From the NCBI RefSeq assembly GCF_900099825.1, contig NZ_LT629693.1, positions 6,459,001 to 6,523,000 on the forward strand: a stretch of DNA of 64,000 nt, given 5' to 3'. Positions within the stretch are counted from its first letter, which is position 1. Every line of letters begins with the position of its first letter. A program made the translations under genes and the position numbers. The DNA is from Bradyrhizobium ottawaense. GTDB lineage: Bacteria > Pseudomonadota > Alphaproteobacteria > Rhizobiales > Xanthobacteraceae. The notes under the pieces were generated by a model, which made no database searches, had not been told where the DNA came from, and was given only the letters and a program-made list of their open reading frames with translations. Shown here piece after piece: positions 1 to 9,557 of the stretch.

Positions 1-392
1 TGGTCGATCTCGCCATCGTCGGAACCGACCGGGTGACCGCCAATGGCGACGTTTGCAACAAGATTGGAACCTACCTGAAGGCGCTCGCAGCATACGACAA
101 TGGCGTCCCGTTCTATGTTGCGCTGCCATCGCCGACCCTCGACTTTAGTATCGATGACGGCATCAGGCAGATCCCGATCGAGCAGCGTGGCGCCGATGAA
201 GTCGCCACCATGACCGGCCGTACCGCCGACGGCCGCATCGAAACCGTGCGCGTGGTGCCTGCCGGCTCGCCGGTCGCCAATTATGCCTTCGATGTCACGC
301 CGGCCCGGCTGGTGACGGGCCTGATCACCGAGCGCGGCGTGTTGCAGCCCGATCGTGCTGCACTTGCGAGCGCTTTTCCGGATCGCGCCTGA
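1..392 (+). CDS. mtnA: S-methyl-5-thioribose-1-phosphate isomerase, C-terminal part
   Basis: The open frame runs in from the left edge (first full codon at base 3) and ends at 392, giving about the last 129 residues of a protein that is usually around 365 residues long. The stretch [18 protein letters not shown] matches the conserved substrate-site block of MtnA and the related eIF2B-like isomerases. MtnA converts methylthioribose-1-phosphate to methylthioribulose-1-phosphate in the cytoplasmic methionine salvage pathway. The alternative, a ribose-1,5-bisphosphate isomerase of the same fold, is less likely from the motif. No other salvage gene follows; the next genes encode a transporter. Confidence 0.85.
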   Translation, partial: VDLAIVGTDRVTANGDVCNKIGTYLKALAAYDNGVPFYVALPSPTLDFSIDDGIRQIPIEQRGADEVATMTGRTADGRIETVRVVPAGSPVANYAFDVTPARLVTGLITERGVLQPDRAALASAFPDRA

Positions 393-404
393 CCTCATTG
401 ACGC

Positions 405-416
405 CTGGTATACCAG
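405..416. promoter_or_regulatory. Perfect palindrome resembling a GntR/FadR-type operator
   Basis: CTGGTATACCAG is a perfect 12-base palindrome in the 72-base gap before tctB. Its core TGGTATACCA fits the general GT...AC operator pattern of FadR-subfamily GntR regulators. No GntR gene lies in the window, so the cognate regulator is unknown; control of tctBA is inferred from position. Confidence 0.45.
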
Positions 417-464
417 CACGCTATCCCCTCTGCCGGAGCGAACCTGCCGGGATAAGCGTGATTC

Positions 465-1007
465 ATGTCCAATACCGATATCGAAATTATCGTCGATGAT
501 CCGACTGCACCGGAGGCGGATTCGCCGGCGGTGACGTCGGCCGCCGTCGTCGAAGTCGTGGTGTCGCTGTTGCTGCTCGCGCTTGCCGTGACGCTCGGAT
601 GGGACAACTGGCGCACCGGGGCGGCCTGGGATTCGACCGGTCCGCAGCCCGGCTATTTTCCGTTCTATCTTTCCGTGATTCTCGGCGGCGCCAGTCTCTA
701 CGGCCTCGCCACCGCCTTCCTGTCGCGCAAGGAAGCCGCGGAAGTTTTCGTCACCCGGGCGCAGCTTCGCCGGGTCATGGCGGTGTTCGTGCCGACCTTC
801 CTGTTCTGTCTCGCCACTCAGTTTCTCGGGCTCTATGTCGCAAGCTTCTTCCTCATCGCCGGCTTCATGCGGATGGTCGGCAAGATCGCGCTGTGGAAGT
901 CGCTTCTGACCGCCTTCATCTTCACCGCGGTGATGTTCGTGACCTTCGACATCGCCTTCGACGTCATCATGCCGAAGGGGCCGCTCGAAGCGGCCTTCGG
1001 CCACTAA
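465..1007 (+). CDS. tctB: Tripartite tricarboxylate transporter small membrane subunit, TctB family
   Basis: This 180-residue protein has four hydrophobic segments, near residues 25-47, 62-86, 102-136 and 143-172, the size and layout of TctB-type small subunits. In the TTT system TctB forms the inner-membrane complex with TctA, and a periplasmic TctC/Bug protein delivers a carboxylate. The tctA gene follows after 21 bases on the same strand, which supports the call. No tctC gene is adjacent; the only one in the window is at 52617. The substrate cannot be read from sequence. Confidence 0.85.
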   Translation: MSNTDIEIIVDDPTAPEADSPAVTSAAVVEVVVSLLLLALAVTLGWDNWRTGAAWDSTGPQPGYFPFYLSVILGGASLYGLATAFLSRKEAAEVFVTRAQLRRVMAVFVPTFLFCLATQFLGLYVASFFLIAGFMRMVGKIALWKSLLTAFIFTAVMFVTFDIAFDVIMPKGPLEAAFGH

Positions 1008-1028
1008 CAGATCGACGGGACCCGAATA

Positions 1029-2540
1029 ATGGAAGCCTTCGGTCTGCTCGTGCACGGCTTTGCCGTTCTGCTGACATGGAAGACGATGCTTTTGATGATG
1101 GTCGGGCTGGTGCTCGGCATTTTCGTCGGCGTGCTGCCGGGCCTCGGCGGCCCCAATGGCGTGGCGATCCTGTTGCCGCTCACGTTCACGATGGATCCGA
1201 CCTCGGCGATCGTGATGCTGTCCTGCATCTACTGGGGTGCGCTGTTCGGCGGCGCCATCACCTCGATCCTGTTCAACATTCCCGGCGAAGCCTGGTCGGT
1301 CGCGACCACCTTCGACGGCTACCCGATGGCGCAACAGGGCAGGGCGGCGGAAGCGCTGACGGCCGCCTTCACCTCCTCCTTCATCGGCTCTCTGGTCGCG
1401 GTGCTCCTGATCACGTTTCTGGCGCCGATGATCTCGTCGTTCGCGCTGAAATTCGGTCCGCCGGAATTCTTCTCGGTTTACCTGCTCACCTTCTGCTCGT
1501 TCGTCGGCCTCGGCCGCGAAGCCAAGCACAAGACCGTCATTTCGATGTCGCTCGGCCTGCTGCTCGCCGGCATCGGCATGGACACCGTGTCCGGACAGCT
1601 GCGCATGACCTTTGGTTCGTCGGAGCTGCTGCGCGGCATCAACTTCCTGGTCGCGGTGATCGGCCTGTTCGGCATCAGCGAAATCCTGCTGACGATGGAG
1701 GAGCGCCTGGCGCTGCGCGGTCACGCCGCCGGCATTTCCCTTCGCGTGGTGCTGTCGGTGTGGAAGGACCTGCCGAAATACTGGGTGACGCTGCTGCGCT
1801 CGTCCTTCATCGGCTGCTGGCTCGGCATTACGCCGGGCGGGGCCATCGCAGCCTCGTTCATGGGGTACAACCTCGCCAAGCGCTTCTCCAAGGATCCGGA
1901 CAGCTTTGGCAAGGGCCGTATCGAGGGTGTGTTCGCGCCGGAAACCGCGGCCCATGCATCCGGCACCGCGGCGTTGCTGCCGATGCTGGCACTCGGCATT
2001 CCCGGCTCCGGCACCGCGGCGATTTTGCTGGGCGGCCTGATGGTGTGGGGCCTCAATCCGGGGCCGTTGCTGTTCGTCGAGCATAAGGACTTCGTCTGGG
2101 GTCTGATCGCGTCGATGTATCTCGGCAATGTCGTCGGCCTCGTGCTGGTGCTGACGACGGTGCCGATCTTTGCCTCGATCCTGCGGGTGCCGTTCGCCGC
2201 CGTCGCTCCGATGATTGTGGTGTCCTGCGCGATCGGCGCCTACGCGATCCAGAACGCGATGTTCGACATCTGGCTGATGCTCGGCTTTGGCGTCGTCGGT
2301 TACGTCTTCAAGAAGATCGGCATTCCCCTGGCGCCGTTCACGCTGGCGCTGGTGCTCGGCAACCGCGCCGAGGATGCGTTCCGGCTGTCGATGATCGGCT
2401 CCGGCGGGGACATGAAGGTGTTCTGGTCGAACGGCCTGGTCGGTTCGATCACGACGCTTGCGATCGTGCTGTTGTTCTGGCCCGTCATCGACAAGGCGTT
2501 CGGTGGCGTGACGCGAATGCTGCGGCCAGCGAAGGCGTGA
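1029..2540 (+). CDS. tctA: Tripartite tricarboxylate transporter large membrane subunit, TctA family
   Basis: This is a 503-residue polytopic membrane protein of the usual TctA length. The conserved glycine/proline motifs are present: GVLPGLGGPNG near residues 34-44, and later GITPGGAIAASF and LGIPGSGTAAILLGG. These pseudo-repeated motifs form the substrate path in the family. It is probably co-transcribed with tctB 21 bases upstream. The transported organic acid is unknown. No clear terminator follows; the next 700 bases hold a broken CoA-transferase fragment. Confidence 0.92.
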   Translation: MEAFGLLVHGFAVLLTWKTMLLMMVGLVLGIFVGVLPGLGGPNGVAILLPLTFTMDPTSAIVMLSCIYWGALFGGAITSILFNIPGEAWSVATTFDGYPMAQQGRAAEALTAAFTSSFIGSLVAVLLITFLAPMISSFALKFGPPEFFSVYLLTFCSFVGLGREAKHKTVISMSLGLLLAGIGMDTVSGQLRMTFGSSELLRGINFLVAVIGLFGISEILLTMEERLALRGHAAGISLRVVLSVWKDLPKYWVTLLRSSFIGCWLGITPGGAIAASFMGYNLAKRFSKDPDSFGKGRIEGVFAPETAAHASGTAALLPMLALGIPGSGTAAILLGGLMVWGLNPGPLLFVEHKDFVWGLIASMYLGNVVGLVLVLTTVPIFASILRVPFAAVAPMIVVSCAIGAYAIQNAMFDIWLMLGFGVVGYVFKKIGIPLAPFTLALVLGNRAEDAFRLSMIGSGGDMKVFWSNGLVGSITTLAIVLLFWPVIDKAFGGVTRMLRPAKA

Positions 2541-2638
2541 GGCGCTGCGACCTTGGCAACCGCCCCCATGTGGCTCCGTGAACGAAACGTTTTGCCCGCC
2601 CTGCAATCGGTTGGCTTGGAAACGCTGAAACCGCGCGA

Positions 2639-2913
2639 TCACACCACCTTGCGCTGGCGCAGCTCCGCGATTTCGTCCTTGCCGAAACCGAACTCGGTAA
2701 GCACTTCCTCGGTCTGCTCGCCGAATTCCGGCGGACGCGCGGCCATCGGACTCGGCGTGCGCGACAGCGTCACCGGCTGGGCGACCAGCTGGATGTGCCG
2801 GTTCTCGTCATTGGGACGTGCTGCGCGATGCCGAGATGCTTGACCTGGGCATCATCGAACATCTGATCGATCAAATAGATTGGGCCTCAGGGCAGGCCGG
2901 CGGCGTTGAGTTC
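2639..2913 (-). pseudogene. 3'-terminal fragment of a CaiB/BaiF CoA-transferase gene (copy 1)
   Basis: This stretch aligns with the last 270-odd bases of the intact CoA-transferase gene at 11782-12975, on the same strand, with roughly 20 differences by eye. Similarity continues about 40 bases past the stop codon, to 2597 here and 11739 there. One base is missing in the GGGG run near 2817, which shifts the frame, and the match stops abruptly at 2913. It cannot encode a working enzyme. A third, also broken, copy lies at 17299-18093. The fragment sits just upstream of a large secreted-protein gene. Confidence 0.88.
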
Positions 2914-2999
2914 CCTTGATCAGGTATGTCAAAAAACTACCGCAGGCCCCGTACCCTTTTGTCCAGGGACGAGGCGGGCAGCGCCCGACGAAAAAGCGC

Positions 3000-3015
3000 T
3001 ACCCAGTTCTGGGTA
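3000..3015. promoter_or_regulatory. Perfect inverted repeat upstream of the adhesin-like gene
   Basis: TACCCAGTTCTGGGTA consists of two perfect 7-base arms around TT. It lies about 250 bases before the start of the 3264-7697 gene in a region with no convincing ORF. The symmetry and length suit a dimeric regulator; I cannot name the family. The rest of 2914-3263 shows an AT-richer stretch at about 3165-3225 that could hold the promoter, and nothing else recognisable. Confidence 0.4.
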
Positions 3016-3263
3016 CCGCAAGTTAGTCCTCTGCAGACGCGGCACTCCGCATGAGCCAAGCCGAGTATCGCCGAAGCGAGATAACGTTGTTTCGTCCCAA
3101 TTTCCGTTCGTTCCACGCAACTTGCGTTGGCATCGAAATGTCTGGCTGGTCATCAGAGCCGACCACAACTGGAAGTGATAATAAACTGTAATAGCATTTT
3201 TTTGGTTGTATTTCTGGGCGACGGCGATGATTGACGCGGGCTAACGATTAAGAGAGCAGAGCG

Positions 3264-6200
3264 ATGTCAAAAACGATCAGCAGCAGCACGACGGGTCCGG
3301 TACTTCTAGGCACGGCCGACAATCCTCTTTCCATCACCAGCACGGGCACGGTGACCTCGACGGGCTCTGCCGATGGCATCGACGGGGGAGCCGGCACCAC
3401 CTGGACGATTTCGAATGCGGGCGTGGTCTCCGCTTCCAGCGGCAATGGCGTGTCGCTGGCCAGCAGCGGCATCGTCGGCAACACCGGCTCGATTTCGGGC
3501 AATGATGCCCTCGTGCTCCGCGCGGGCGGCAGCGTGACGAACGACGTCGGTGGGTCCATCTCGGGCCTCGGCGCCCTCGGGGCTGGATTGGGTTTCGGCG
3601 CGGGCGTCTACATCACGGGCGCTGCGGGCACGGTGACGAACCACAGCACGATCTCCGGCGTGGCCTATGGCGTCGGCTTCGGAGCCGGGGGCCTCGTAAC
3701 CAACACCAGTTCGATTACGGGTGGCGAGGATGGCGCCATCGTCCAAGGCGCCATCGGGACGATCGCGAACTTCGGCAATATCACCGCGACGGTCGACGAC
3801 GGCGTCGCTCTCTTCAAAGGCGGTAGCGTGACGAACGCCTCAGGCGCTTCCATTTCAGGCGCTGGTGGGGCCGGCATTTTCATCACCGGCGGCGCCGGCA
3901 CGGTCACGAATGCGGGCAGCATCGCAGGACTTACCCATCATGGGGTGCTGATTGCTGGCGGCGGCAGTCTTTCGAACGCTGCGTCCGGGTCCATTTCGGC
4001 CCTGGGTGTCGGCGTCTTTTTCGAGACCAATCCAGGCACGGTTACGAACGCCGGCTTTATTACCGGGACAGGAACGCAAGGAACCGGCGTCTATCTGGAG
4101 AATGGCGGCAGTGCTACGAACACCTCAACCGGGACCATCATAGGCCACAAGTTCGGCGCCTTTCTGGAGGGCGGCAACAACACGCTTGCGAACTACGGTA
4201 GCATTTCGGGGGCGACCTATGACGGGGCCGTCCTCGGGCTTGGCGGTACAGTCACCAACGCTGCGGGCGCTTCCATTTCGGGTCTCAATGGCGGCGTCTA
4301 TGTCAAGTACCGGGCGGCCGGCACGGTCACCAACAGCGGCAGCATCAGCGCCAGCGGGACAGGCAGCGCCGGCATCGATCTGGCCGATGGCGGCATCGTC
4401 ACGAACAATTCGACCGGGTCGGTGTCGGGCAATAACTTCGGCGTCTTCATCACCGGAGCCGCCGGCACCGTCACCAACACTGGCAGCATTGCGAGCGTGA
4501 AATACGGCGGCGTTGACCTCGTGAAAGGCGGCAGCGTCACCAACAGCGCAGGCGCCTCGATCAAGGGCGGCAGCGTCGGTGTCTATGTCGGCTTGGGAGC
4601 GTCAGGGACGGTCACCAACAGCGGCAGCATTAGTGCGGCCAATGCCAGTGGCGCGGGTGTCGATCTCGGGGGCGGGGGCAGCATCACGAATAATTTGGGC
4701 GGGTCGATTTCGGGCGGCGGGTTCGGCGTCTTCACCAACGGTGCTCTCGGGACGCTGAACAACAGCGGCAGCATCTCCGGCGCTCACGGTGTCGGCCTTC
4801 TGGCTGGCGGCAGCATCACGAACGCCGCCTCCGGCTCGATCGCGGGCCAGGCCGCCGGCATCTTTGGGACGGGAGGTGCCACAACGCTCAGCAATGCCGG
4901 AAGCATCAGCGCGACGGCCGGCGCTGGCGCCGATATCGAGGGCGGCGGCAGCATCACGAACCTTGCGGGCGCTACCATCTCGGGCAGCGCCTTCGGCATC
5001 TTCCTCACTGGCGGTTCCGGCACGGTCACGAACGCCGGCACGATTTCCGGCGCGACCTATGCCATCGACTTCGCGGGCAGCGCCACCAATCGGCTCATCG
5101 TCGACCCCGGCGCCGTGTTCGTCGGCGGGGTGACCGGCGGCAGCGGCACGAGCACGCTGGAGCTCGCCAGCGGCACCGGTTCGATCGGCGGAGTGGGCAC
5201 CGGCTCGTTCAATCACTTCCAGGTACTTGCTGTCGATGCCGGCGCGACCTGGACGCTCAGCGGTGCGAATATTGCTCCAACTGTCCTCGACAACGGCACG
5301 ATCAGCATCGCCGGCTTACTCGACGTGTCGACGGGTATTGATGCAAGCAGTACCGGTCTTTTCAAACTCGGCAGCGGCGCCACGCTTGAAGTTGCCGCGG
5401 CCACCGGCGCGATTTCGCAAATCAATTTCCTGGACGGCACCAGCGAACTGATCATCGACAATGCTGCATTGTTCGGCACCAATGTCGGCACCGCATCCTA
5501 TGCGGGACCGCAGCTGCAACACTTCGCACCTGGGGACAAGATCGATCTTAAGAACTTTTCCTCGGCAGGCGTGACGCTCAACTTCAACGCGTCGACGGGC
5601 GTGCTGCAGGTGTCGAACAGCGCCAACCAGGTGGCGAGCCTGGACTTCCAGACCTCCAGCCTCGGCGGCCCGGTCTTCGCAGCCAGCAGCGACGGAGCGA
5701 CTGGCATCTTCATAACCGAACCTGTCCCCACGGTGATCGAGGCATTTGGCTCGACCAGCCTGGTTCAGGTTGCAGATAACTACTTTCTGGATCCCGTCGG
5801 CGGCGGCGCCGGGCCAGAGCTGAAACTTGCCGGCGCGGCAGTGGCGGCCAGCCAGATTACCAGCTGGACCATACGCGGCGCAGAGGCCGTTGCCGGAGGC
5901 TACGATGTGGCGTGGAAAAACAATGCCACGGGCCTCTACAATATCTGGAGCGTTGACAGCAGCGGCAATTACACCACCACTCTCCTTGCCGGCGCAGCCC
6001 CGACCAGCTTGGCGCTGGAATCACTCGAGACTACCTTCCATCAGGACCTTAACGGCGACGGCACGATTGGACCCGCCACTACGGTGATCGAGGCATTTGG
6101 CTCGACCAGCCTGGTTCAGGTTGCAGATAACTACTTTCTTGATCCCGTCGGCGGCGGCACCGGGCCTGAGCTGAAACTTGCCGGCGCAGCAGTGGCGGCC

Positions 6201-7697
6201 AGCCAGATTACCAGCTGGACCATACTCGGCGCAGAGGCCGTTGCCGGAGGCTACGATGTGGCGTGGAAAAACAATGCCACGGGCCTCTACAATATCTGGA
6301 GCGTTGACAGCAGCGGCAATTACACCACCACTCTCCTTGCCGGCGCAGCCCCGACCAGCTTGGCGCTGGAATCACTGGAGACTACCTTCCATCAGGACCT
6401 TAACGGCGACGGCACGATTGGACCGGCCACTAGTGTGATCGAGGCATTTGGCTCGACCAGCCTGGTTCAGGTTGTAGATAACTACTTTCTTGATCCCGTC
6501 GGCGGCGGCACCGGGCCTGAGCTGAAACTTGCCGGCGCAGCAGTGGCGGCCAGCCAGATTACCAGCTGGACCATACGCGGCGCAGAGGCCGTTGCTGGAG
6601 GCTACGATGTGGCGTGGAAAAACAATGCCACGGGCCTCTACAATATCTGGAGCGTTGACAGCAGCGGCAATTACACCACCACTCTCCTTGCCGGCGCAGC
6701 TCCGACCAGCTCGGCGCTGGAATCACTGGAAACCACCTTCCATCAGGACCTTAACGGCGACGGCACGATTGGACCGGCCCCCACGGTGATCGAGTCATTC
6801 GGCTCGACCAGCCTGGTTCAGGTTGTAGATAACTACTTTCTTGATCCCGTCGGCGGCGGCACCGGGCCAGAGCTGAAACTTGCCGGCGCAGCAGTGGCGG
6901 CCAGCCAGATTACCAGCTGGACCATACTCGGGGCAGAGGCCGTTGCCGGAGGCTATGATGTGGCGTGGAAAAACAATGCCACGGGCCTCTACAATATCTG
7001 GAGCGTTGACAGCAGCGGCAATTACACCACCACTCTCCTTGCCGGCGCAGCCCCGACCAGCTTGGCGCTGGAATCACTGGAGACTACCTTCCACCAGGAG
7101 CTAACTGGCGGGCCAACGCTTACGATCAGCAATTTGGCGCCGACCGTTTCCGCTGGAGGTTCAATCCCGCTTGGTGTCCAGGTCACGCCGGCCGATGCGG
7201 ATGACACGGTGTCCGTGACGATCAGCGGGCTGACCAGTTACGAGACGATCACCGATAATCTCGATCAGACGATCTTCAGCGGTGGCTCGGTCACTCTGAG
7301 CGCCGCCGAGGTCAACAGCGGGCTGACATTGCATTCGTCATATGGTGGTACGGGCCATCCGGTCAACAATCTGATCGTCACGGCGAGCAACACGACATCG
7401 GGCGAAGCGGCAAGCCCGGCAACGCAAACGATCGTCATCACCGACCCGCCGGTGATCGCGTCAAGCCCGCAATCGAGTTTGCCGACCCCTCGGACCGCGA
7501 CGGCGGACTTCAGCTCACACGTTGGCGCGTCGCCAGCCGGTTTGGCGCCCTCGGCATACACGGCGCTCGCAGGGCTGCTCGATCAGTATATGGCAGCAGG
7601 ATCCCAGCATAGTCCGCCTGGCGTGACCTCCTGGACGTCTTCGCCGCAAGCGTGGCTCGGCGGCGATAAGGAGTTCCTGACCAAACCGCATGGCTAG
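3264..7697 (+). CDS. Large secreted beta-strand-repeat protein (adhesin-like) with four W-rich modules
   Basis: This 1477-residue protein starts without a Sec signal peptide. Residues 1 to about 610 are degenerate repeats of the GTVTNAGSISG type, rich in G, S, T and N, as in parallel beta-helix surface proteins. A linker of about 210 residues follows. From residue 824 come four tandem 117-residue modules, each ending in an EF-hand-like DLNGDGTIG, except the last, where HQELTGG replaces it. An Ig/cadherin-like stretch (about 1287-1400) and a short non-repetitive tail follow. I see no autotransporter barrel, so type I secretion through an uncleaved C-terminal signal is the likely route (inference); no secretion genes are nearby. 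A role in adhesion or biofilm is plausible but not shown. The modules resemble the tryptophan-rich C-terminal family first described in Synechocystis. Confidence 0.75.
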   Translation: MSKTISSSTTGPVLLGTADNPLSITSTGTVTSTGSADGIDGGAGTTWTISNAGVVSASSGNGVSLASSGIVGNTGSISGNDALVLRAGGSVTNDVGGSISGLGALGAGLGFGAGVYITGAAGTVTNHSTISGVAYGVGFGAGGLVTNTSSITGGEDGAIVQGAIGTIANFGNITATVDDGVALFKGGSVTNASGASISGAGGAGIFITGGAGTVTNAGSIAGLTHHGVLIAGGGSLSNAASGSISALGVGVFFETNPGTVTNAGFITGTGTQGTGVYLENGGSATNTSTGTIIGHKFGAFLEGGNNTLANYGSISGATYDGAVLGLGGTVTNAAGASISGLNGGVYVKYRAAGTVTNSGSISASGTGSAGIDLADGGIVTNNSTGSVSGNNFGVFITGAAGTVTNTGSIASVKYGGVDLVKGGSVTNSAGASIKGGSVGVYVGLGASGTVTNSGSISAANASGAGVDLGGGGSITNNLGGSISGGGFGVFTNGALGTLNNSGSISGAHGVGLLAGGSITNAASGSIAGQAAGIFGTGGATTLSNAGSISATAGAGADIEGGGSITNLAGATISGSAFGIFLTGGSGTVTNAGTISGATYAIDFAGSATNRLIVDPGAVFVGGVTGGSGTSTLELASGTGSIGGVGTGSFNHFQVLAVDAGATWTLSGANIAPTVLDNGTISIAGLLDVSTGIDASSTGLFKLGSGATLEVAAATGAISQINFLDGTSELIIDNAALFGTNVGTASYAGPQLQHFAPGDKIDLKNFSSAGVTLNFNASTGVLQVSNSANQVASLDFQTSSLGGPVFAASSDGATGIFITEPVPTVIEAFGSTSLVQVADNYFLDPVGGGAGPELKLAGAAVAASQITSWTIRGAEAVAGGYDVAWKNNATGLYNIWSVDSSGNYTTTLLAGAAPTSLALESLETTFHQDLNGDGTIGPATTVIEAFGSTSLVQVADNYFLDPVGGGTGPELKLAGAAVAASQITSWTILGAEAVAGGYDVAWKNNATGLYNIWSVDSSGNYTTTLLAGAAPTSLALESLETTFHQDLNGDGTIGPATSVIEAFGSTSLVQVVDNYFLDPVGGGTGPELKLAGAAVAASQITSWTIRGAEAVAGGYDVAWKNNATGLYNIWSVDSSGNYTTTLLAGAAPTSSALESLETTFHQDLNGDGTIGPAPTVIESFGSTSLVQVVDNYFLDPVGGGTGPELKLAGAAVAASQITSWTILGAEAVAGGYDVAWKNNATGLYNIWSVDSSGNYTTTLLAGAAPTSLALESLETTFHQELTGGPTLTISNLAPTVSAGGSIPLGVQVTPADADDTVSVTISGLTSYETITDNLDQTIFSGGSVTLSAAEVNSGLTLHSSYGGTGHPVNNLIVTASNTTSGEAASPATQTIVITDPPVIASSPQSSLPTPRTATADFSSHVGASPAGLAPSAYTALAGLLDQYMAAGSQHSPPGVTSWTSSPQAWLGGDKEFLTKPHG
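5733..7104 (+). repeat. Four tandem 351-base in-frame repeats
   Basis: Units begin at 5733, 6084, 6435 and 6786, an exact 351-base period (117 codons). They are nearly identical at DNA level, with only scattered substitutions, for example GCAGAT/GTAGAT in the VADNYF/VVDNYF codons. The last unit loses the DLNGDG end. Conserved residues include FGSTSLVQV, NYFLDPVGG, SWTI, YDVAWKN and FHQDLNGDG. Such recent copies are prone to unit gain or loss by recombination. Confidence 0.95.
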
Positions 7698-7799
7698 CAT
7701 CTGACGACCGAACGATTTGTGAATAGACGATGCGGCAGGTTTGAACCCCGAGTATCCGTGTGGTCAGGCAGTAAGCTCTAACGAAAATCCCGCGTTTCG

Positions 7800-8110
7800 A
7801 AATCTTGGGATTTGCTTGGGGTGATCGTTGGCTTCCCATTCGATACGCCGGGGCGAAACCCATAGTACGCGCGATGTCGCGACAGGGTCGATCGCCCGTC
7901 GTTTCCACCAGGATACTTCGTCGCCGTGGCTATGGACGTCGCGGTGAAGAAACTCTGCAAAGTGGTGCAGTGAACTCGTCGCTCACTTTCAATCCTATAG
8001 CTCGCGGTTGAGTAAAGCGCGGGTGGTGAGCGTCAGCGGGGCTTCTTCCGCAGATCAGGGACGGCTGCGATGCCACGATTTTGAGGTGGGCTTGTCGCGT
8101 AGTCGTCGCG
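7800..8110 (-). pseudogene. Broken gene for an HNH-like zinc-motif protein
   Basis: On the minus strand one frame reads LICGRSPADAHHPRFTQP, then KVSDEFTAPLCR, and stops. After an extra base near 7946-7953 the frame continues as GHHRDVHSHGDEVSWWKRR and VLWVSP. The joined pattern CxxC-like start, DAHH, LCRGHHR resembles a small HNH/zinc-ribbon protein family that I recall from rhizobial genomes, whose role is unknown. The N-terminal part is not recoverable. I call it a frameshifted remnant; the exact ends are approximate. The remaining bases of 7698-8432 show nothing I can support. Confidence 0.5.
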
Positions 8111-8432
8111 GTTCGCCGAAGGTAAGCTTGCTCTTTTCGATCTCGGCGGGAGGTGTATCGGCTTGCAGATGTGTCGACACTGATGGGGTGTGATCGACCG
8201 CTGATTGAGATGAGGCCGGAGGGACCGTCGAATGATGCTGCAGCCAAAGCTCAACTCATCCAGGAGATCCAAACCCTGCCAGAGGACGGCCTACAGCATC
8301 GCGCCATCAATCCTGAAGGCGAAGAACCGCCATTCGTGGCTGTGGAATCATGACGGGGAGCGCAGCGCAGCAACGAAGGTAGTCCGGCAAGGTGGCGATT
8401 GAAGAAACGGAGGGTGTATAAGCTCGGCCATC

Positions 8433-8624
8433 ATGAGGCCTATCCTTGGGTTGATTCTATTGGGAGCGTGTTTGCCGCTGATGTCGTGCGCGGCCGGCAG
8501 TCGAACGATTGGCGAGACAGCCGCCGATATATTGCCGACATGGTCAGGTAGCGAACCTTAGGGATTGCCTCCCAGAAGAGGTACGGCCGAATATGATGCC
8601 TGGATGGCTAAGCGGGCCCAGTGA
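8433..8624 (+). pseudogene. Small lipoprotein gene with an internal stop, cut by an IS element
   Basis: The frame opens with MRPILGLILLGACLPLMSCA, a lipoprotein signal with lipobox LMSC. It continues to LPTWSGSEP, meets TAG at 8559-8561, and resumes in the same frame with GLPPRRGTAEYDAWMAKRAQ. The final TGA at 8622 is the first three bases of the IS element that follows. Residues around SLPAWAGGLP and PPRPGTAKYDEYM in the intact lipoprotein at 56288-56566 match on both sides of the stop, which shows that the two parts were once one gene. Past the IS the same frame continues from 9889 (EKPNEPQESD), so the element probably inserted inside the gene. Confidence 0.7.
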
Positions 8625-8639
8625 CCTTGCCCCCAGGTT

Positions 8640-9557
8640 TTATCCAATCCCGAGTTCGCTCGTGGCGTTTGGGTTGCCCGGTTGGGCGGTGGTAGCGACG
8701 GGAGCTAGCGCGGAGCCATCGGCATAGCGCAGCGCCAGATCCCGGCGCGGATTGCAGGTGAAGGCGTACTCGGAGGGTGTCTTCCATCCGAGCTGAGAAT
8801 GGGGGCGTGAGCCGTTGTAGTCGGCGCGCCAGCATCCAAGGGCAACGCGAGCCTGCGCCAGCGAGGAGAACAGCGTTTCGTTTAACAATTCATCCCGTAG
8901 CCGGCCGGCTCTCGATGAAGACGTTCTGCATGGGTTTGCCCCGGCGCGATGTAATGCCATTCGACGCGGGCTTGGTCCGCCCATGTCAGGATGGCGTTAC
9001 TGGTAAGCTCGCTGCCATTGTCGCTGACGATCATCTTCGGCTTGCCGCGCTCGATCATCAGCCGATCCAGTTCCCGCGCCACGCGGACCCCGGAGAGCGA
9101 GGTGTCGGCCACCAGCGCCAGGCTTTCTCGGGTGCAGTCATCGACGATGGTCAGGATGCGGAAGCGGCGGCAGTCGGTGAGTTGCTCCGACACGAAGTCG
9201 AGCGACCAGCGTTCGTTGGGCGCCATCGGAACCAGCATCGGCGCCCTGGTTCCGATGGCCCGCTTGCGGCCGCCACGGCGGCGCACCGCCAGCTTCTCCT
9301 CCCGATAGAGCCGGAACAGCCTCTTGTGGTTGATCACGTAGCCCTCCCGCCTGAGCAGAACATGCAGGCGTCGGTAGCCGAAACGGCGGCGTTCCTGGGC
9401 GATCGCCTTCATGCGTTGACGATGCCGGCATCATCCGCCCGGGTCGTCTGATATCTCATGGTCATGCGGCAGCAGCCGATGGCTTTACACGCCCGCCGTT
9501 CGCTCATCCCGTGGGCTTCCACCAGATGAGCGACAGCTTTCCACTTCCCCGCGGGCG
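8640..9557 (-). pseudogene. IS3-family transposase OrfB, two frameshifts
   Basis: OrfB can be followed through three frames. The first part (about 9557-9422) reads VTPAGKWKAVAHLVEAHGMS to RADDAG. A lost base near 9422 moves it to the frame of 8882-9412, which holds the integrase core with DDE aspartates in WSLDFVSEQL and VSDNGSELTS. An extra G near 8940 then shifts it to the frame of 8640-8984, which carries GRLRDELLNETLFSS and the SRPHSQLGWKTPSEYA end. The catalytic glutamate region falls at the second frameshift. The enzyme is almost certainly inactive. Confidence 0.82.

Noticed and set aside
599..2086. A 495-codon frame overlapping tctB and tctA
   Set aside because: It lies across two genuine transporter genes in a different frame and is dominated by arginine and histidine; it is a shadow.
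3264..7697. A classical autotransporter
   Set aside because: The N-terminus lacks a signal peptide and the C-terminus has no beta-barrel; type I secretion fits better.
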